A DNA stretch of 64,000 nt from Paracoccus subflavus (GTDB lineage Bacteria; Pseudomonadota; Alphaproteobacteria; Rhodobacterales; Rhodobacteraceae). Positions 40,433 through 49,353 of this stretch are shown here, piece after piece. The DNA is taken from positions 124,001 through 188,000 of the forward strand of contig NZ_SISK01000007.1 of assembly GCF_004310345.1 (NCBI RefSeq), in the 5' to 3' direction. Made by a program: the position numbers and the translations under genes. The notes under the pieces are model-generated. The model did no database searches, had not been told where the DNA came from, and was given only the letters and a program-made list of their open reading frames with translations. How positions within the stretch are numbered: position 1 is the first letter of the stretch; each line of letters starts with the position of its first letter.

Positions 40433-42850
40433 TCAGCCTCGCTTTCCGTCACGGATCTCGTTTCCGTCAGGAATCTCGGGCAGCGGCAGAGGAATCTGCG
40501 GGTCCGTGGGGGATGTCCGGTCCGGCTCGTCGCCCCCCAGACGCCAGGTGTCGCGCGTGGTGAAGGGCATCCCGATGCCTTCGGCCAGAAATCGCTCGAC
40601 GATCTGGTGATACACCTCGGACGTGACCCCAAGGCCCGATCCGATGTCCGAGATGACTGCCCGGATCTCGAAATTCAGGCTGTCCACGGTGACGCCCCGG
40701 AACAGGACCAGCGGCGCGGGGTCGATGGTGACAAGCGGCTGGTCCTCGATGATCTCGGTCAGGATGCGGGCGACCTTGCGGGTGTCGGAACCATAGCTGA
40801 CGCCGATCGGGATGATGATCCGGCCCGTCCTGCTTTGCCGGGTCCAGTTCGTCACCGGCTGGCTGATCAGGTCGCTGTTCGGAACGATCACCTGCTGCTT
40901 GTCGAAGGTTTCGACCTGCGTCGAGCGGACCGAGATGCGCTTGACGATGCCCTGCTGGCCGCCCGCGCTGATCCAGTCGCCCACGCTGACCGGTCGTTCG
41001 ATCAGCAGGATGATTCCCGAAACAAAGTTCGACACGATGTTCTGCAACCCAAAGCCGATACCGACCGACAGGGCGCCCGCGACGATGGCCAGCGACGACA
41101 GGTCGATGCCTGCCGAGGTGATCGCCAGCATCGCGGCCAGAAAGATGCCGACATAGCCCAGGCCCGACACAACCGCATTCTGCGCGCCCGCATCCAGCCT
41201 GGTCTTGGGCAGCACGGAATTGCGCATTGCCCCCTGCACGGCGCGTGTCAGCGAATAACCGACGGCAAAGACCACCAGAAAGGTCAGCACCGCGCCCGGT
41301 GACAATCGTATCCCGCCCAGGGTGGTCCCTTGGCGGAAGCGGTTCCAGTATTCGGCAAGCTCGGTAAGCGAGGCCCCCCAGATCAGCAGGAACACCGGGA
41401 TCGACAGCAATACCAGGGCAAAGCCGATCAACAGCGGCGCAAGCCCGTCCCGCGCGCCTTCCTGGCCACGCTTGAGCATGTTGAACACATCGGCGATGAA
41501 ATCCTGCAACAGGATCAGCACGCCCAGCATCGCCAGCGTGTTGATCCAAGGCCAGATCGCCAGATTGCCGATGTTGACATAGCCGATGGCCGCAGCCGCC
41601 ACCGCCACGATGCTGATGATGCGCGTTGCCATTCCGGCCAGGGACAGCACGCGATGGCGATAGCCCCCTGCCCGGTCGCCCTCGGCCTTCAGCTTGCGCA
41701 GGATCGAGCCCAGCCTGAACAGCAGGACCGCCGCGACGACGATCAGCACGAAATGCCAGACCACCGCCGCGCCTTCGGCGAAATCCATCGGGACGCGCTG
41801 CAAGTGCTGATTGCGTTCGACCAGTCCGGACAGGGGCAGGAAGGCAGCCGAGGCGACATGATGGACCGCAAAGACAATGCCCAGCGTGGCGGTCAGCCAG
41901 CGCGCCTTGGTGCGATCCTGGGGGGACATGTTCAGCGTGTCGTAAGCGATCGCCCTGGTTGGAAACAATTGCCTGACCAGCCAGGCGCTTCCGAACAGGA
42001 TCACGCCCGCGACCGGCAGCGCGAACAGGAAGGGCCGCGTCCAGGGACCGAACACATTGGTGGCCATAAGGGCGCTGATCAGCAGATAGATGCCGATCAT
42101 CGGCAGCACGATCTGCGCCAGCGAAACGATAAAGGCGACGACGGCCCGCGAATAGTCATGCGCCCGTGCCGACAGGCGCGAGGGAAGGTGATCCACCCAA
42201 TGCCGACCCAAGGTCAGCAGCAGCAGCGCCGTGACCAGATAGCCCAGGACTTCGGGCAGGCGCGGCCGCAACTGGGTCCAGTTCGCCTGCTGCGCAATGC
42301 GCGACCGGGTGTTTTCCACGATCCCGTCGAAAAGCCGCTTGGACTCGGACGCCGCAAGGGCCCAGTTCTGCGGCAGCAGAGGAGATGTCGACAGCCGTGC
42401 CAGTTCATTGACCTGACGTTCGGTCAGTTCCTGATCGATGCTGCGGATCAGCGCGTCAGCCCGTTCGAATGCGGCGGTCGCGGTGGCGCGCGGGGCCTGC
42501 AATTCGCTCAGTTCCTCCTGGAGATCAGAGCGGCGCGCGGCGATGTCGTCCGGTTCGGTGGCGCCTTCCTCGGGGGCGGGGCCCAGGGCATCAAGCTGAG
42601 ACTGGACGGCGGCGATCTGGTCGGCGTTGACGTTCCGGCCTTCCTCGAACCGGCGCCGCCAGTCCACGAGATTGCCCCTGATCTGATTCAGTTGCGCCGC
42701 CGTGGTGTCATCATTGGCGATCAACCGCTCGCTTTGCGCGGCCATCCGGTCCCATGCATCGTAATCGGGGCCGCCCGCTTGCTGGGCCAGTGCGGACGAC
42801 ATGGCCAGGACGATGACCGCCAAGACAACGGCCAGGAACGCGCGGATCAT
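40433..42850 (-). CDS. DUF3772 / MscS-type mechanosensitive channel protein
   Basis: An 805-residue large MscS-family protein. A signal peptide (residues 1-22, ending SSALAQ) leads to a periplasmic helical region with the DUF3772 pattern (about 25-230). Several membrane helices follow, then the MscS core with the Gly/Ala-rich pore helix (VAGALSVGIGFGLQNIVSNF) and beta domain (GDWISAGGQQGIVKRI). A cytoplasmic C-terminal domain ends the protein. Large MscS proteins release solutes on hypo-osmotic shock. The ATG at 42850 starts the signal peptide. Confidence 0.9.
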   Translation of the reverse strand: MIRAFLAVVLAVIVLAMSSALAQQAGGPDYDAWDRMAAQSERLIANDDTTAAQLNQIRGNLVDWRRRFEEGRNVNADQIAAVQSQLDALGPAPEEGATEPDDIAARRSDLQEELSELQAPRATATAAFERADALIRSIDQELTERQVNELARLSTSPLLPQNWALAASESKRLFDGIVENTRSRIAQQANWTQLRPRLPEVLGYLVTALLLLTLGRHWVDHLPSRLSARAHDYSRAVVAFIVSLAQIVLPMIGIYLLISALMATNVFGPWTRPFLFALPVAGVILFGSAWLVRQLFPTRAIAYDTLNMSPQDRTKARWLTATLGIVFAVHHVASAAFLPLSGLVERNQHLQRVPMDFAEGAAVVWHFVLIVVAAVLLFRLGSILRKLKAEGDRAGGYRHRVLSLAGMATRIISIVAVAAAAIGYVNIGNLAIWPWINTLAMLGVLILLQDFIADVFNMLKRGQEGARDGLAPLLIGFALVLLSIPVFLLIWGASLTELAEYWNRFRQGTTLGGIRLSPGAVLTFLVVFAVGYSLTRAVQGAMRNSVLPKTRLDAGAQNAVVSGLGYVGIFLAAMLAITSAGIDLSSLAIVAGALSVGIGFGLQNIVSNFVSGIILLIERPVSVGDWISAGGQQGIVKRISVRSTQVETFDKQQVIVPNSDLISQPVTNWTRQSRTGRIIIPIGVSYGSDTRKVARILTEIIEDQPLVTIDPAPLVLFRGVTVDSLNFEIRAVISDIGSGLGVTSEVYHQIVERFLAEGIGMPFTTRDTWRLGGDEPDRTSPTDPQIPLPLPEIPDGNEIRDGKRG

Positions 42851-42855
42851 GGCTC

Positions 42856-43887
42856 TCAGCCTTCGTAGACTTCGGGAATGGCCGGTGCGTCCCGCGTCAG
42901 CCAGCCCGGCACGGGCAGCCCCTTGGCGCGCAGGAAGTCCGGGTTGAACAGCTTGGTCTGATACCGGTTGCCGTAATCGCACAGGATCGTGACGATGGTA
43001 TGGCCCGGCCCCATGTCGCGCGCCATGCGGATGGCGCCCGCGACGTTGATCCCGGACGACCCGCCCAGGCAGAGCCCCTCGTGTTCCATCAGGTCGAAGA
43101 CCACTGGCAGGGCCTCGGCGTCCGGGATGCGATAGCTGAAATCGGGGGTAAAGCCTTCCAGGTTGGCGGTGATGCGCCCCTGTCCGATTCCTTCGGTGAT
43201 CGAGCTTCCGGGCGAGTCGAATTCCCCGGTGGTATAGAATGAATGCAGCGCCGCGCCCTCGGGATCGGCCAGACCCATCTTCACGCCCTTGGCTTGCAGG
43301 GCCATGGCAACACCCGCCAACGTGCCGCCCGATCCGACTGCGCAGATGAAGCCATCGACCTTGCCGCCGGTCTGCTCCCAGATCTCGGGGCCGGTGGTTT
43401 CCAGATGCGCCTGTCGGTTGGCGATGTTGTCGAACTGGTTGGCCCAGATCGCACCATTGGGTTCGGTGCGCGCCAGGGCCTCGGCCAGCCGCCCTGAATA
43501 GCGGACATAGTTGTTGGGATTCTTGTACGGGGCCGCAGGAACCTCGACCAGCGTGGCGCCGGCAAGGCGGAGCATGTCCTTTTTTTCCTGGCTCTGGGTT
43601 TCGGGGATCACGATTACCGAACGAAATCCCATCGATGCGCCCACAAGCGCCAGCCCGATACCGGTGTTGCCGGCGGTGCCTTCGACGATGGTGCCGCCAG
43701 GACGCAGGTCGCCCCGGGCCACGGCGTCGCGGATGATATACAGCGCGGCGCGGTCCTTGACCGATTGACCCGGGTTCAGGAACTCGGCCTTGCCCAGGAT
43801 CTCGCAGCCGGTCGCCTCGCTTGCCTTTCGCAGGCGGATCAGGGGGGTATTGCCGATCATGTCGGCCAGGTCAGAGCAGATGCGCAT
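42856..43887 (-). CDS. cysK: Cysteine synthase A
   Basis: A 343-residue PLP enzyme making cysteine from O-acetylserine and sulfide. The PLP lysine is in NPGQSVKDRAA; IVEGTAGNTGIGLA and GSGGTLAG bind substrate and phosphate. The ATG at 43887 gives the family start RICSDLADMIGNTPLIRL. In Rhodobacter sphaeroides, cysK adjoins trgAB, a tellurite-resistance locus. Here the next gene upstream is a trgB-like Nudix gene, which suggests the same arrangement. Confidence 0.94.
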   Translation of the reverse strand: MRICSDLADMIGNTPLIRLRKASEATGCEILGKAEFLNPGQSVKDRAALYIIRDAVARGDLRPGGTIVEGTAGNTGIGLALVGASMGFRSVIVIPETQSQEKKDMLRLAGATLVEVPAAPYKNPNNYVRYSGRLAEALARTEPNGAIWANQFDNIANRQAHLETTGPEIWEQTGGKVDGFICAVGSGGTLAGVAMALQAKGVKMGLADPEGAALHSFYTTGEFDSPGSSITEGIGQGRITANLEGFTPDFSYRIPDAEALPVVFDLMEHEGLCLGGSSGINVAGAIRMARDMGPGHTIVTILCDYGNRYQTKLFNPDFLRAKGLPVPGWLTRDAPAIPEVYEG

Positions 43888-43967
43888 GGTCAGGCAACCT
43901 TCCGGTCTTGGATCAGTTCCGCGATACCTACACAACGGGTCTGCCACGGCACAACCCCGCCCAAGGG

Positions 43968-45035
43968 TCAGGGGTTGTCCAACTGCGCCCTCAGCGTGCC
44001 GATGCGCAGTTCCAGCCACAGGGCCAGGGTGGCCAGCGGGCCGTTGGAGAGCTGGCCTTCCAAAGCCATCCGGGTCAGGTCGGCCCGGTCGATCACATGG
44101 CCGCGAATGTCCTCGGCCTCGCTTTCCAGGCCATGGATTCCCGCAATGCCGTCGGGCAGATCGGCGACCCCTGCAAACAGGTACAGGTATTCGCCAAAGG
44201 CGCCGGGACTGGGATAGCAGTTGATGGCGGGAAACAGCCGGGTCAGGGTCAGACCGGCCTCCTCCTGCGCTTCGCGCCGGGCGGCCTGTTCTACCGTTTC
44301 GCCCGCGTCAACCCGACCGGCGACCGTCTCCAGCAGCCATGGCTGGGGATCGCCCCGCAGGAACGGCGGCATGCGGAACTGTTCGATCAGCAGAACCCGG
44401 TCGCGCCGAGGGTCCCATGGCAGCACGACCACCGCATCGCCCGACACGAAGGTTTCCCGGCGCATCACGGGCGACATGCCCCCCGCATGGGTGCGATGAC
44501 GCAGATGCGATACCTGCACCGCGAAATATCCGGCGAAAGGCTCCTCGGCTGCCTCGACCCGCACAGCGTCCGGCCCGCGCAGGGCGACCAGACCGCCGCC
44601 CGACGGCGGGCTGCTCCTTCCCCTGAGAACCGATGCCGCCCAGACGCCGATCATCGGCAGCCGCGCGGCAAGGCGATCGGGCGACAGCATGGCCGGCGCC
44701 GCAAGGATCTGCCGGGCGATCTCGGCAGCCAGATCAGGAGACGGCGACCCCTCCGCGCCGCCCGATCCCAGCCCCAGGATCAGGTCCGATCCAAAGGGCT
44801 GCGGTGTCAGACCCATGACGCGGGCATAGCGGTCCAGTGCCTTGTTGGGAACGACGCGGCGGGCAGCGATGATCCCCTGCCCCATCGTCAAGCGGGGCCA
44901 GCCATCGCGGTCGATGCCGGCCCTGGCGCCCCCGGCAAGGCGGCCCGCCAAGGCGACCGCATCCCCGGTCAGACCCAAAGCGTCCAGCATCGAATCTTCG
45001 GCCAGAACGCCGACCAGCAGCCAGGTGCCGTTCAC
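43968..45035 (-). CDS. TrgB-like Nudix hydrolase with degenerate N-terminal domain
   Basis: A 355-residue two-part protein. The C-terminal half is a Nudix hydrolase with the full box G-x5-E-x7-R-E-x2-E-E-x-G (in GRVDAGETVEQAARREAQEE). The N-terminal half (about 1-170) sits where TrgB-like relatives carry a gamma-glutamylcyclotransferase-type domain, but the usual YGTL motif is absent, so that half may be inactive. The likely substrate is ADP-ribose or a similar nucleoside diphosphate. GTG overlaps the upstream gene as GTGA. Confidence 0.78.
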   Translation of the reverse strand: MNGTWLLVGVLAEDSMLDALGLTGDAVALAGRLAGGARAGIDRDGWPRLTMGQGIIAARRVVPNKALDRYARVMGLTPQPFGSDLILGLGSGGAEGSPSPDLAAEIARQILAAPAMLSPDRLAARLPMIGVWAASVLRGRSSPPSGGGLVALRGPDAVRVEAAEEPFAGYFAVQVSHLRHRTHAGGMSPVMRRETFVSGDAVVVLPWDPRRDRVLLIEQFRMPPFLRGDPQPWLLETVAGRVDAGETVEQAARREAQEEAGLTLTRLFPAINCYPSPGAFGEYLYLFAGVADLPDGIAGIHGLESEAEDIRGHVIDRADLTRMALEGQLSNGPLATLALWLELRIGTLRAQLDNP

Positions 45036-45874
45036 AACGGACGCGCCCTGATTTCGATGGCCGCGGCCACCCCCATGTCGCGGGACACCTGCAGGAACGC
45101 CGTATCGAAACCCGCCAGCATCAGCCGCGCGATGGCCCGTCCGCCCGGCGATCCGGCAAAGGCAATGGCCGTTTCAAGCTGCGCATCCGTCAGGGGCGCA
45201 TAGGCCAGGAACAGATACGCTCCGATCCAGTCCTGCGCATCGGCCCGCAACTGCGGTTCGCGCGCCCAGGCATCGGTCAGGATTTCCTCTTGCGTCATCG
45301 GCATGGGCAGCCCCCCGGCGCCTTGAAAAGCCTGCGCGAACGCAATCGCGGCGTTCAATCCGCTGGCCACGTTCGGTTCGACCAGATCGGCAGTGTCGAT
45401 CAGTCGCGCGATCAGTTCGGCCCTGTGGGTGCCGTCCTGCTGTGCCCTGGCAAAGGCAGCCCGCGCCGCATCCTCGACCGCTTCGTTCAGCATCGCGCGG
45501 CGGGCGACGATTTCCAGCTCCAGCAGCCGCTGCCCCAGATCGCCGCGATAGAAATCAAGTCCCGCCTGGAGGTCACGCAGGTCTGTCCCGGCAAGCGCAG
45601 CCGTCATTCCCGCGACAAACAGAACCCTGAGACGCGCCGGATCATGAATCGCCGCCACGATCTCTGCCCACCGGTCCGTTTCCCCGCCTGGAAACAGGGT
45701 TTCACCCATAAGGGCGCCTTCGGCCACGGCCTCGTCCCGGATAAGCGGCGCCAGATCATCCAGCCGCATGGTATCCCAGACCAGTCGCGCAACCTGCGGA
45801 AACGGCATCCGGGGTTGCGCGGCCACGGGTCCGCACAGACCAATCATCAGGCAAAGGCAGAGCAGGCGCAGCAT
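45032..45874 (-). CDS. Exported DUF2059-type protein
   Basis: A 280-residue secreted protein with a signal peptide of about 19 residues (ending GPVAAQP) and an all-helical mature part. The C-terminal repeat LTDAQLETAIAFAGSPGGRAIARLM resembles DUF2059, where a short-helix segment follows a growing-chain Phe/Tyr pattern. It lies directly upstream of the trgB-like gene with a 4-nt overlap. It occupies the position trgA would have in the R. sphaeroides tellurite locus, but equivalence is not shown. Confidence 0.7.
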   Translation of the reverse strand: MLRLLCLCLMIGLCGPVAAQPRMPFPQVARLVWDTMRLDDLAPLIRDEAVAEGALMGETLFPGGETDRWAEIVAAIHDPARLRVLFVAGMTAALAGTDLRDLQAGLDFYRGDLGQRLLELEIVARRAMLNEAVEDAARAAFARAQQDGTHRAELIARLIDTADLVEPNVASGLNAAIAFAQAFQGAGGLPMPMTQEEILTDAWAREPQLRADAQDWIGAYLFLAYAPLTDAQLETAIAFAGSPGGRAIARLMLAGFDTAFLQVSRDMGVAAAIEIRARPL

Positions 45875-45972
45875 CGGGCATCCATCCTAGTCGTCACGCC
45901 GGCCTTTTTTCGCCAAAACCACTTGCGCTTCAAGCCCCGCCCCTCTAAATCCCCGCCTCACCACCCAAGCGC

Positions 45973-46062
45973 GGAGAGGTGCCGGAGTGGTCGAACGGGG
46001 CGGTCTCGAAAACCGTTGAGCCTGCAAGGGTTCCGTGGGTTCGAATCCCACCCTCTCCGCCA
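45973..46062 (+). tRNA. tRNA-Ser (anticodon CGA)
   Basis: A complete class II tRNA. The acceptor stem GGAGAGG pairs with CCTCTCC, the discriminator base is G and CCA is encoded. The D-arm is GCCGGAGTGGTCGAAC. The anticodon loop CTCGAAA gives CGA, a long variable arm follows, and the T-loop is GGTTCGAATCC. The long variable arm is diagnostic for serine or leucine; the anticodon makes it serine. It marks the boundary between core genes and the mosaic region. Confidence 0.97.
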
Positions 46063-46080
46063 CACTCAGATACTGAATCC

Positions 46081-46118
46081 GTCCATCGGCCCTGATTGGA
46101 CCATTTTTTCTTTTTTTT
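46081..46118 (+). terminator. Probable terminator after tRNA-Ser
   Basis: GTCCA (46081-46085) pairs with TGGAC (46097-46101) across an 11-nt loop. Two T-runs follow (six T from 46104 and eight T from 46111), broken by one C. The stem is short but the T-tract is long and the position is right. Confidence 0.55.
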
Positions 46119-46119
46119 C

Positions 46120-46450
46120 CAACGGGCGTTGGCAGGGCTATCTGCCCTTCGGAGACTGGGCGCTTGACGCAGAATGGGTCTCCGAATAGCCCGCCTCTCT
46201 CGTCGAGGGCCCGTTGATGGTCACGGGACGGCGAGAAACATCCTTGTAATTCCATTGGGTTGCCGTGTTCACGGATTCGGCCCGTTCGCGAAAAAATCCG
46301 GTGACAGAGACCGACACGAAGGCGCAGGGCAGTCAGAAGGGCGGCTTCGTGGCGGCCGACCCCCACGTCAGGCGGCAGCGTTCGAAGCGAACCAAGACCC
46401 TGCGGAAAGTCTCTGATGACAAACAGACTTCGTGCCCATAGCCTGGCGCA
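46120..46450. other. Unassigned DNA between tRNA and gene fragments
   Basis: No gene is recognised on either strand. Short open frames exist but none has a convincing ribosome site plus recognisable sequence. Base composition is slightly lower in GC than the core region, and the stretch borders the debris of two genes. Most likely decayed accessory DNA. Confidence 0.4.
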
Positions 46451-46504
46451 ATGTCGAACAGGGCGTGGACGGATGAAGAGAACGACCTGATCGTCGCGGA
46501 TTAC
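46451..46504 (+). pseudogene. N-terminal stub of a conserved hypothetical gene ([12 protein letters not shown] type)
   Basis: ATG at 46451 opens 18 residues, [17 protein letters not shown] after the Met. These match my recollection of the start of a widespread hypothetical, often found near restriction or nuclease genes. The similarity stops abruptly at 46504, where the tail of the SDR pseudogene begins on the other strand. It is therefore a recombination scar rather than a gene. Confidence 0.5.
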
Positions 46505-47205
46505 GGTAACGAACTGCATATTCGCCCCAACGGGCAGGCTGGGCCATTTGAAGTACCGTGTCGGCCACGACCGAAACACCCATCACTGGTTCGGGTCTGA
46601 TCGACCTGTCGGCCTGCATGACCCCCTGCTTCAGGCTCGCGGTCCACTTAGTGAGGGCGTTTCCGATATCGATTTGTCCGCAAGCAATGTTGAAAGGTCG
46701 CCCGTCCAGTGAGATTGTCCGGGTGATACCGGTGACTGCGTGTTTAGAAGCGGTATAGGCGATCGATCCGGGCCGTGGAGCATAGACCGATATCGAGCCG
46801 TTGTTGATAATCCGACCGGCCTGCGGGGCGCGGAGTTCTCATCCGCGCGAAGGCAGCGCGGGCAAAGTTGAATACGCCGATAACATTGACGTTTATGACC
46901 GCGCGAAATTCGTCAGGGTTGATTTCGTCCAGCGTCGCCGAGGAGAGGCCCCGCCAGCATTATTAAAAAAGCGCGTTGATCCGTCCCCAAGCTGCGACTG
47001 CGCGGTCGAAGGCTAGATCAACCGCTGCGGCATCTGTCCCGTCACAGGACAGGACCAGTACTGCTGCCGCACCTGCCGCGCGCGCTGCCAACTTGTCCTG
47101 TCAGCGGCCAAGAAGCCCTCCGCGCCAGCCTGCGTTCAGGAAGCGACGGGCGGTGGCACGACCAATACCACTGTCCGCGCCGGTAATGATGATAGACTTG
47201 GAGTG
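46505..47205 (-). pseudogene. Frameshifted short-chain dehydrogenase (SDR) pseudogene
   Basis: Pieces of a classical SDR oxidoreductase lie in several minus-strand frames. The cofactor motif IIITGADSGIGRATARRF is near 47180, a cytosolic middle with the FARAAFARM-like segment near 46850, and [17 protein letters not shown] near 46560. In the neighbouring frame [11 protein letters not shown] then reaches 46505. At least two frameshifts are evident (near 47100 and 46540), no in-frame start is found, and the last about ten residues are missing. Confidence 0.75.
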
Positions 47206-47395
47206 TTCACGGGATGCTCCTTTACAGGGAAAGTCAGCGTGGCAGATGGATCCGGCGCTGCCTAGGCGGGAGGCCGCGAAAGCGCCTGAAGCTGAGGGTG
47301 TTCTGGCAAGGGCAAATGCCGGTGCGCACTTGCTCTTGTTATTGGCGCATAGCATCAATGGAAGGAACAGTTCTGCAGGAACGGAGCGGACAGAC

Positions 47396-48688
47396 ATGAA
47401 TCTCTCACGACTGGCCGCCGAACGTGCGGCCGCAGGACGCCCTGTCCGCGTGGCGCTTATCGGAGCCGGGAAGTTTGGCTCGATGTTCCTGTCGCAGGTT
47501 CCCACGGTTGCCGGGCTTGAGGTCGCGGTGATCGCGGATCTGAACCCCGACAACGCGCGTGCGGCGTGCCGTGCCGTCGGCTGGGACGATGAGCGGATCA
47601 GCGCCACGCGGTTCACCGATGACGGGAGCGACGCCGCGCGGGCCGAAGTCGATGTGGTGATCGAGGCGACAGGCAATCCCGAAGCGGGAATCCAGCATGC
47701 GGAAGCGGCCATTGCGGCGCGCCGGCATGTCGTGCTTGTCAATGTCGAGGCCGATGTGCTGGCCGGGCCGGAGTTGGCTGCGCAGGCGCGCGCGGCGAAT
47801 GTGGTCTGTTCGATGGCCTATGGTGACCAGCCCGCACTGGTCAGCGAGATGGTGGACTGGGCCCGCGCCGCGGGCTTCGAGGTCGCCGCCGCCGGCAAGG
47901 GCACCAAATATCTGCCCGGCTACCATCAGGTCACGCCTGACGATGTCTGGCAGCATTACGGCCTGACCTCTGCAGAGGCACACGCGGCGGGGATGAACCC
48001 GCAAATGTTCAACTCGTTTCTCGATGGCACCAAATCCGCCATCGAGGCTGCGGCCATATCCAATGCCTGCGGGCTCAACTTGTCCGACAAGGGCCTGGCC
48101 TTTCCCCCGTGCGGCGTGGACGATCTGGCGCATGTGCTGCGCCCTCGCGATGTGGGGGGCCATCTCGACGGCGATGGCATGGTGGAAGTTGTCTCCTCGC
48201 TCGAACGCGACGGGCGCGCGGTCTTCCGGGATCTGCGTTGGGGAGTCTACGTGGTGCTGCGCGCACCCAATGACTATGCCGCTGGGTGCTTCCGCCAATA
48301 CGGCCTGCCTACGGACAGCAGCGGACGCTATGCGGCGATGTACAAGCCCTTCCACCTGATCGGTCTGGAATTGTCGATTTCGGTCCTTTCGGTCGCCCTG
48401 CGCGGCGAAGCCACGGGGCAGACCCGGGAATGGCGCGGCGACGCCGTCGCGGTGGCCAAACGCCCGCTGCGCAAAGGCGAGAGGCTTGATGGCGAGGGAG
48501 GCTGGACCGTCTACGGACAGGCCGTGCCAGCCGCACGCAGCCGGGCCGAGGCGCTGCTGCCCATCGGGCTGGCGCATGATGTCCTGCTATTGCGCGACAT
48601 CGCTGCGGGAGAGGTGCTTCACATGGCCGACGTTGCTCTCGACCCGGCACGACGCGGTGTGGCACTTCGCCAAGCCATGCTTGCCTGA
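47396..48688 (+). CDS. NAD(P)-binding oxidoreductase with SAF domain
   Basis: A 430-residue protein. The Rossmann motif VALIGAGKFGSMFL (about 19-32) is followed by a homoserine-dehydrogenase-like catalytic part (VVIEATGNPEAGIQHA, GDQPALVSEMVDWAR, KGTKYLPGYHQ). The last 70 residues form an SAF-like domain (KRPLRKGERLDGEGGWTVYG). Such proteins oxidise or reduce small sugar- or amino-acid-derived aldehydes and acids; the substrate is unknown. ATG at 47396 is preferred. The gene is intact though surrounded by debris. Confidence 0.8.
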   Translation: MNLSRLAAERAAAGRPVRVALIGAGKFGSMFLSQVPTVAGLEVAVIADLNPDNARAACRAVGWDDERISATRFTDDGSDAARAEVDVVIEATGNPEAGIQHAEAAIAARRHVVLVNVEADVLAGPELAAQARAANVVCSMAYGDQPALVSEMVDWARAAGFEVAAAGKGTKYLPGYHQVTPDDVWQHYGLTSAEAHAAGMNPQMFNSFLDGTKSAIEAAAISNACGLNLSDKGLAFPPCGVDDLAHVLRPRDVGGHLDGDGMVEVVSSLERDGRAVFRDLRWGVYVVLRAPNDYAAGCFRQYGLPTDSSGRYAAMYKPFHLIGLELSISVLSVALRGEATGQTREWRGDAVAVAKRPLRKGERLDGEGGWTVYGQAVPAARSRAEALLPIGLAHDVLLLRDIAAGEVLHMADVALDPARRGVALRQAMLA

Positions 48689-48764
48689 ATAACCAGAACA
48701 GGATTGTCGCCAGACAAACAGACTCGGATGACGCAAGCAAGCATAGCGGCCTCGGCCGCCGGTC

Positions 48765-49232
48765 CTACAGCATCCGAGACCGCCCGGCCTTGACCCTTCG
48801 CAGCGGGATTGACGATTCAATGGCTGCGACGACCTTGATCCGGGTCAGTTGCTGCACCAGGAAGATCTCGAATTCGCGCATGCTGCGCGTCACGACCCGC
48901 AGGAGATAGTCGCGGTTGCCGGTCATGAGCCAGCAATCCACGACCTCCGGCAGGGTTTCGATTGCAGCCTCGAAAACCGCAAGGGCCTCGTCGATCTGCC
49001 GGTCGAGCCGGACGGATACGAAGACGGACACGCCAAAACCCAGCTTTTCCTCGTCTATCAGCGCGGCGAAGCCGGTAACGATACCGCTGGATTCGAGGCG
49101 CTTCAGCCTGCGGGCGACCGGCGTCGGGCTAAGCCTGGACTCGACGCTGAGCGCATGGATGGACATCCGCCCGTCGCGCGAAAGGGCGCGGAGGATTCGC
49201 AGGTCGAATTCGTCGATCGTAGGGTTTTCCAT
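48765..49232 (-). CDS. Lrp/AsnC-family transcriptional regulator
   Basis: A 155-residue feast/famine regulator. The N-terminal helix-turn-helix is DEFDLRILRALSRDGRMSIH through LSPTPVARRLKRLE (about 6-50), and a RAM ligand-binding domain follows (VVDCWLMTGNRDYLLRVV). It is transcribed divergently from the 2-oxoacid dehydrogenase E1 gene. That arrangement matches the Pseudomonas mdeR-mdeB pair, where an Lrp-type protein controls methionine breakdown genes. It probably regulates its neighbour in response to an amino acid. Confidence 0.88.
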   Translation of the reverse strand: MENPTIDEFDLRILRALSRDGRMSIHALSVESRLSPTPVARRLKRLESSGIVTGFAALIDEEKLGFGVSVFVSVRLDRQIDEALAVFEAAIETLPEVVDCWLMTGNRDYLLRVVTRSMREFEIFLVQQLTRIKVVAAIESSIPLRRVKAGRSRML

Positions 49233-49353
49233 CGCCAAAGCCCGATCCCTGAGAGACTTCCGCTATAGCCCCTCCTTTCACGATAGCAAGTCGCAATGAA
49301 ACGCCTTGGCGTCGGTGCTAGTCTGGCGTGAACATTTAAATCCGGGGAGTCGC

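Noticed and set aside
46300-46440. A 46-codon plus-strand frame starting with GTG after the tRNA
   Set aside because: No ribosome site of quality, no recognisable similarity, and it lies in clearly decayed DNA.
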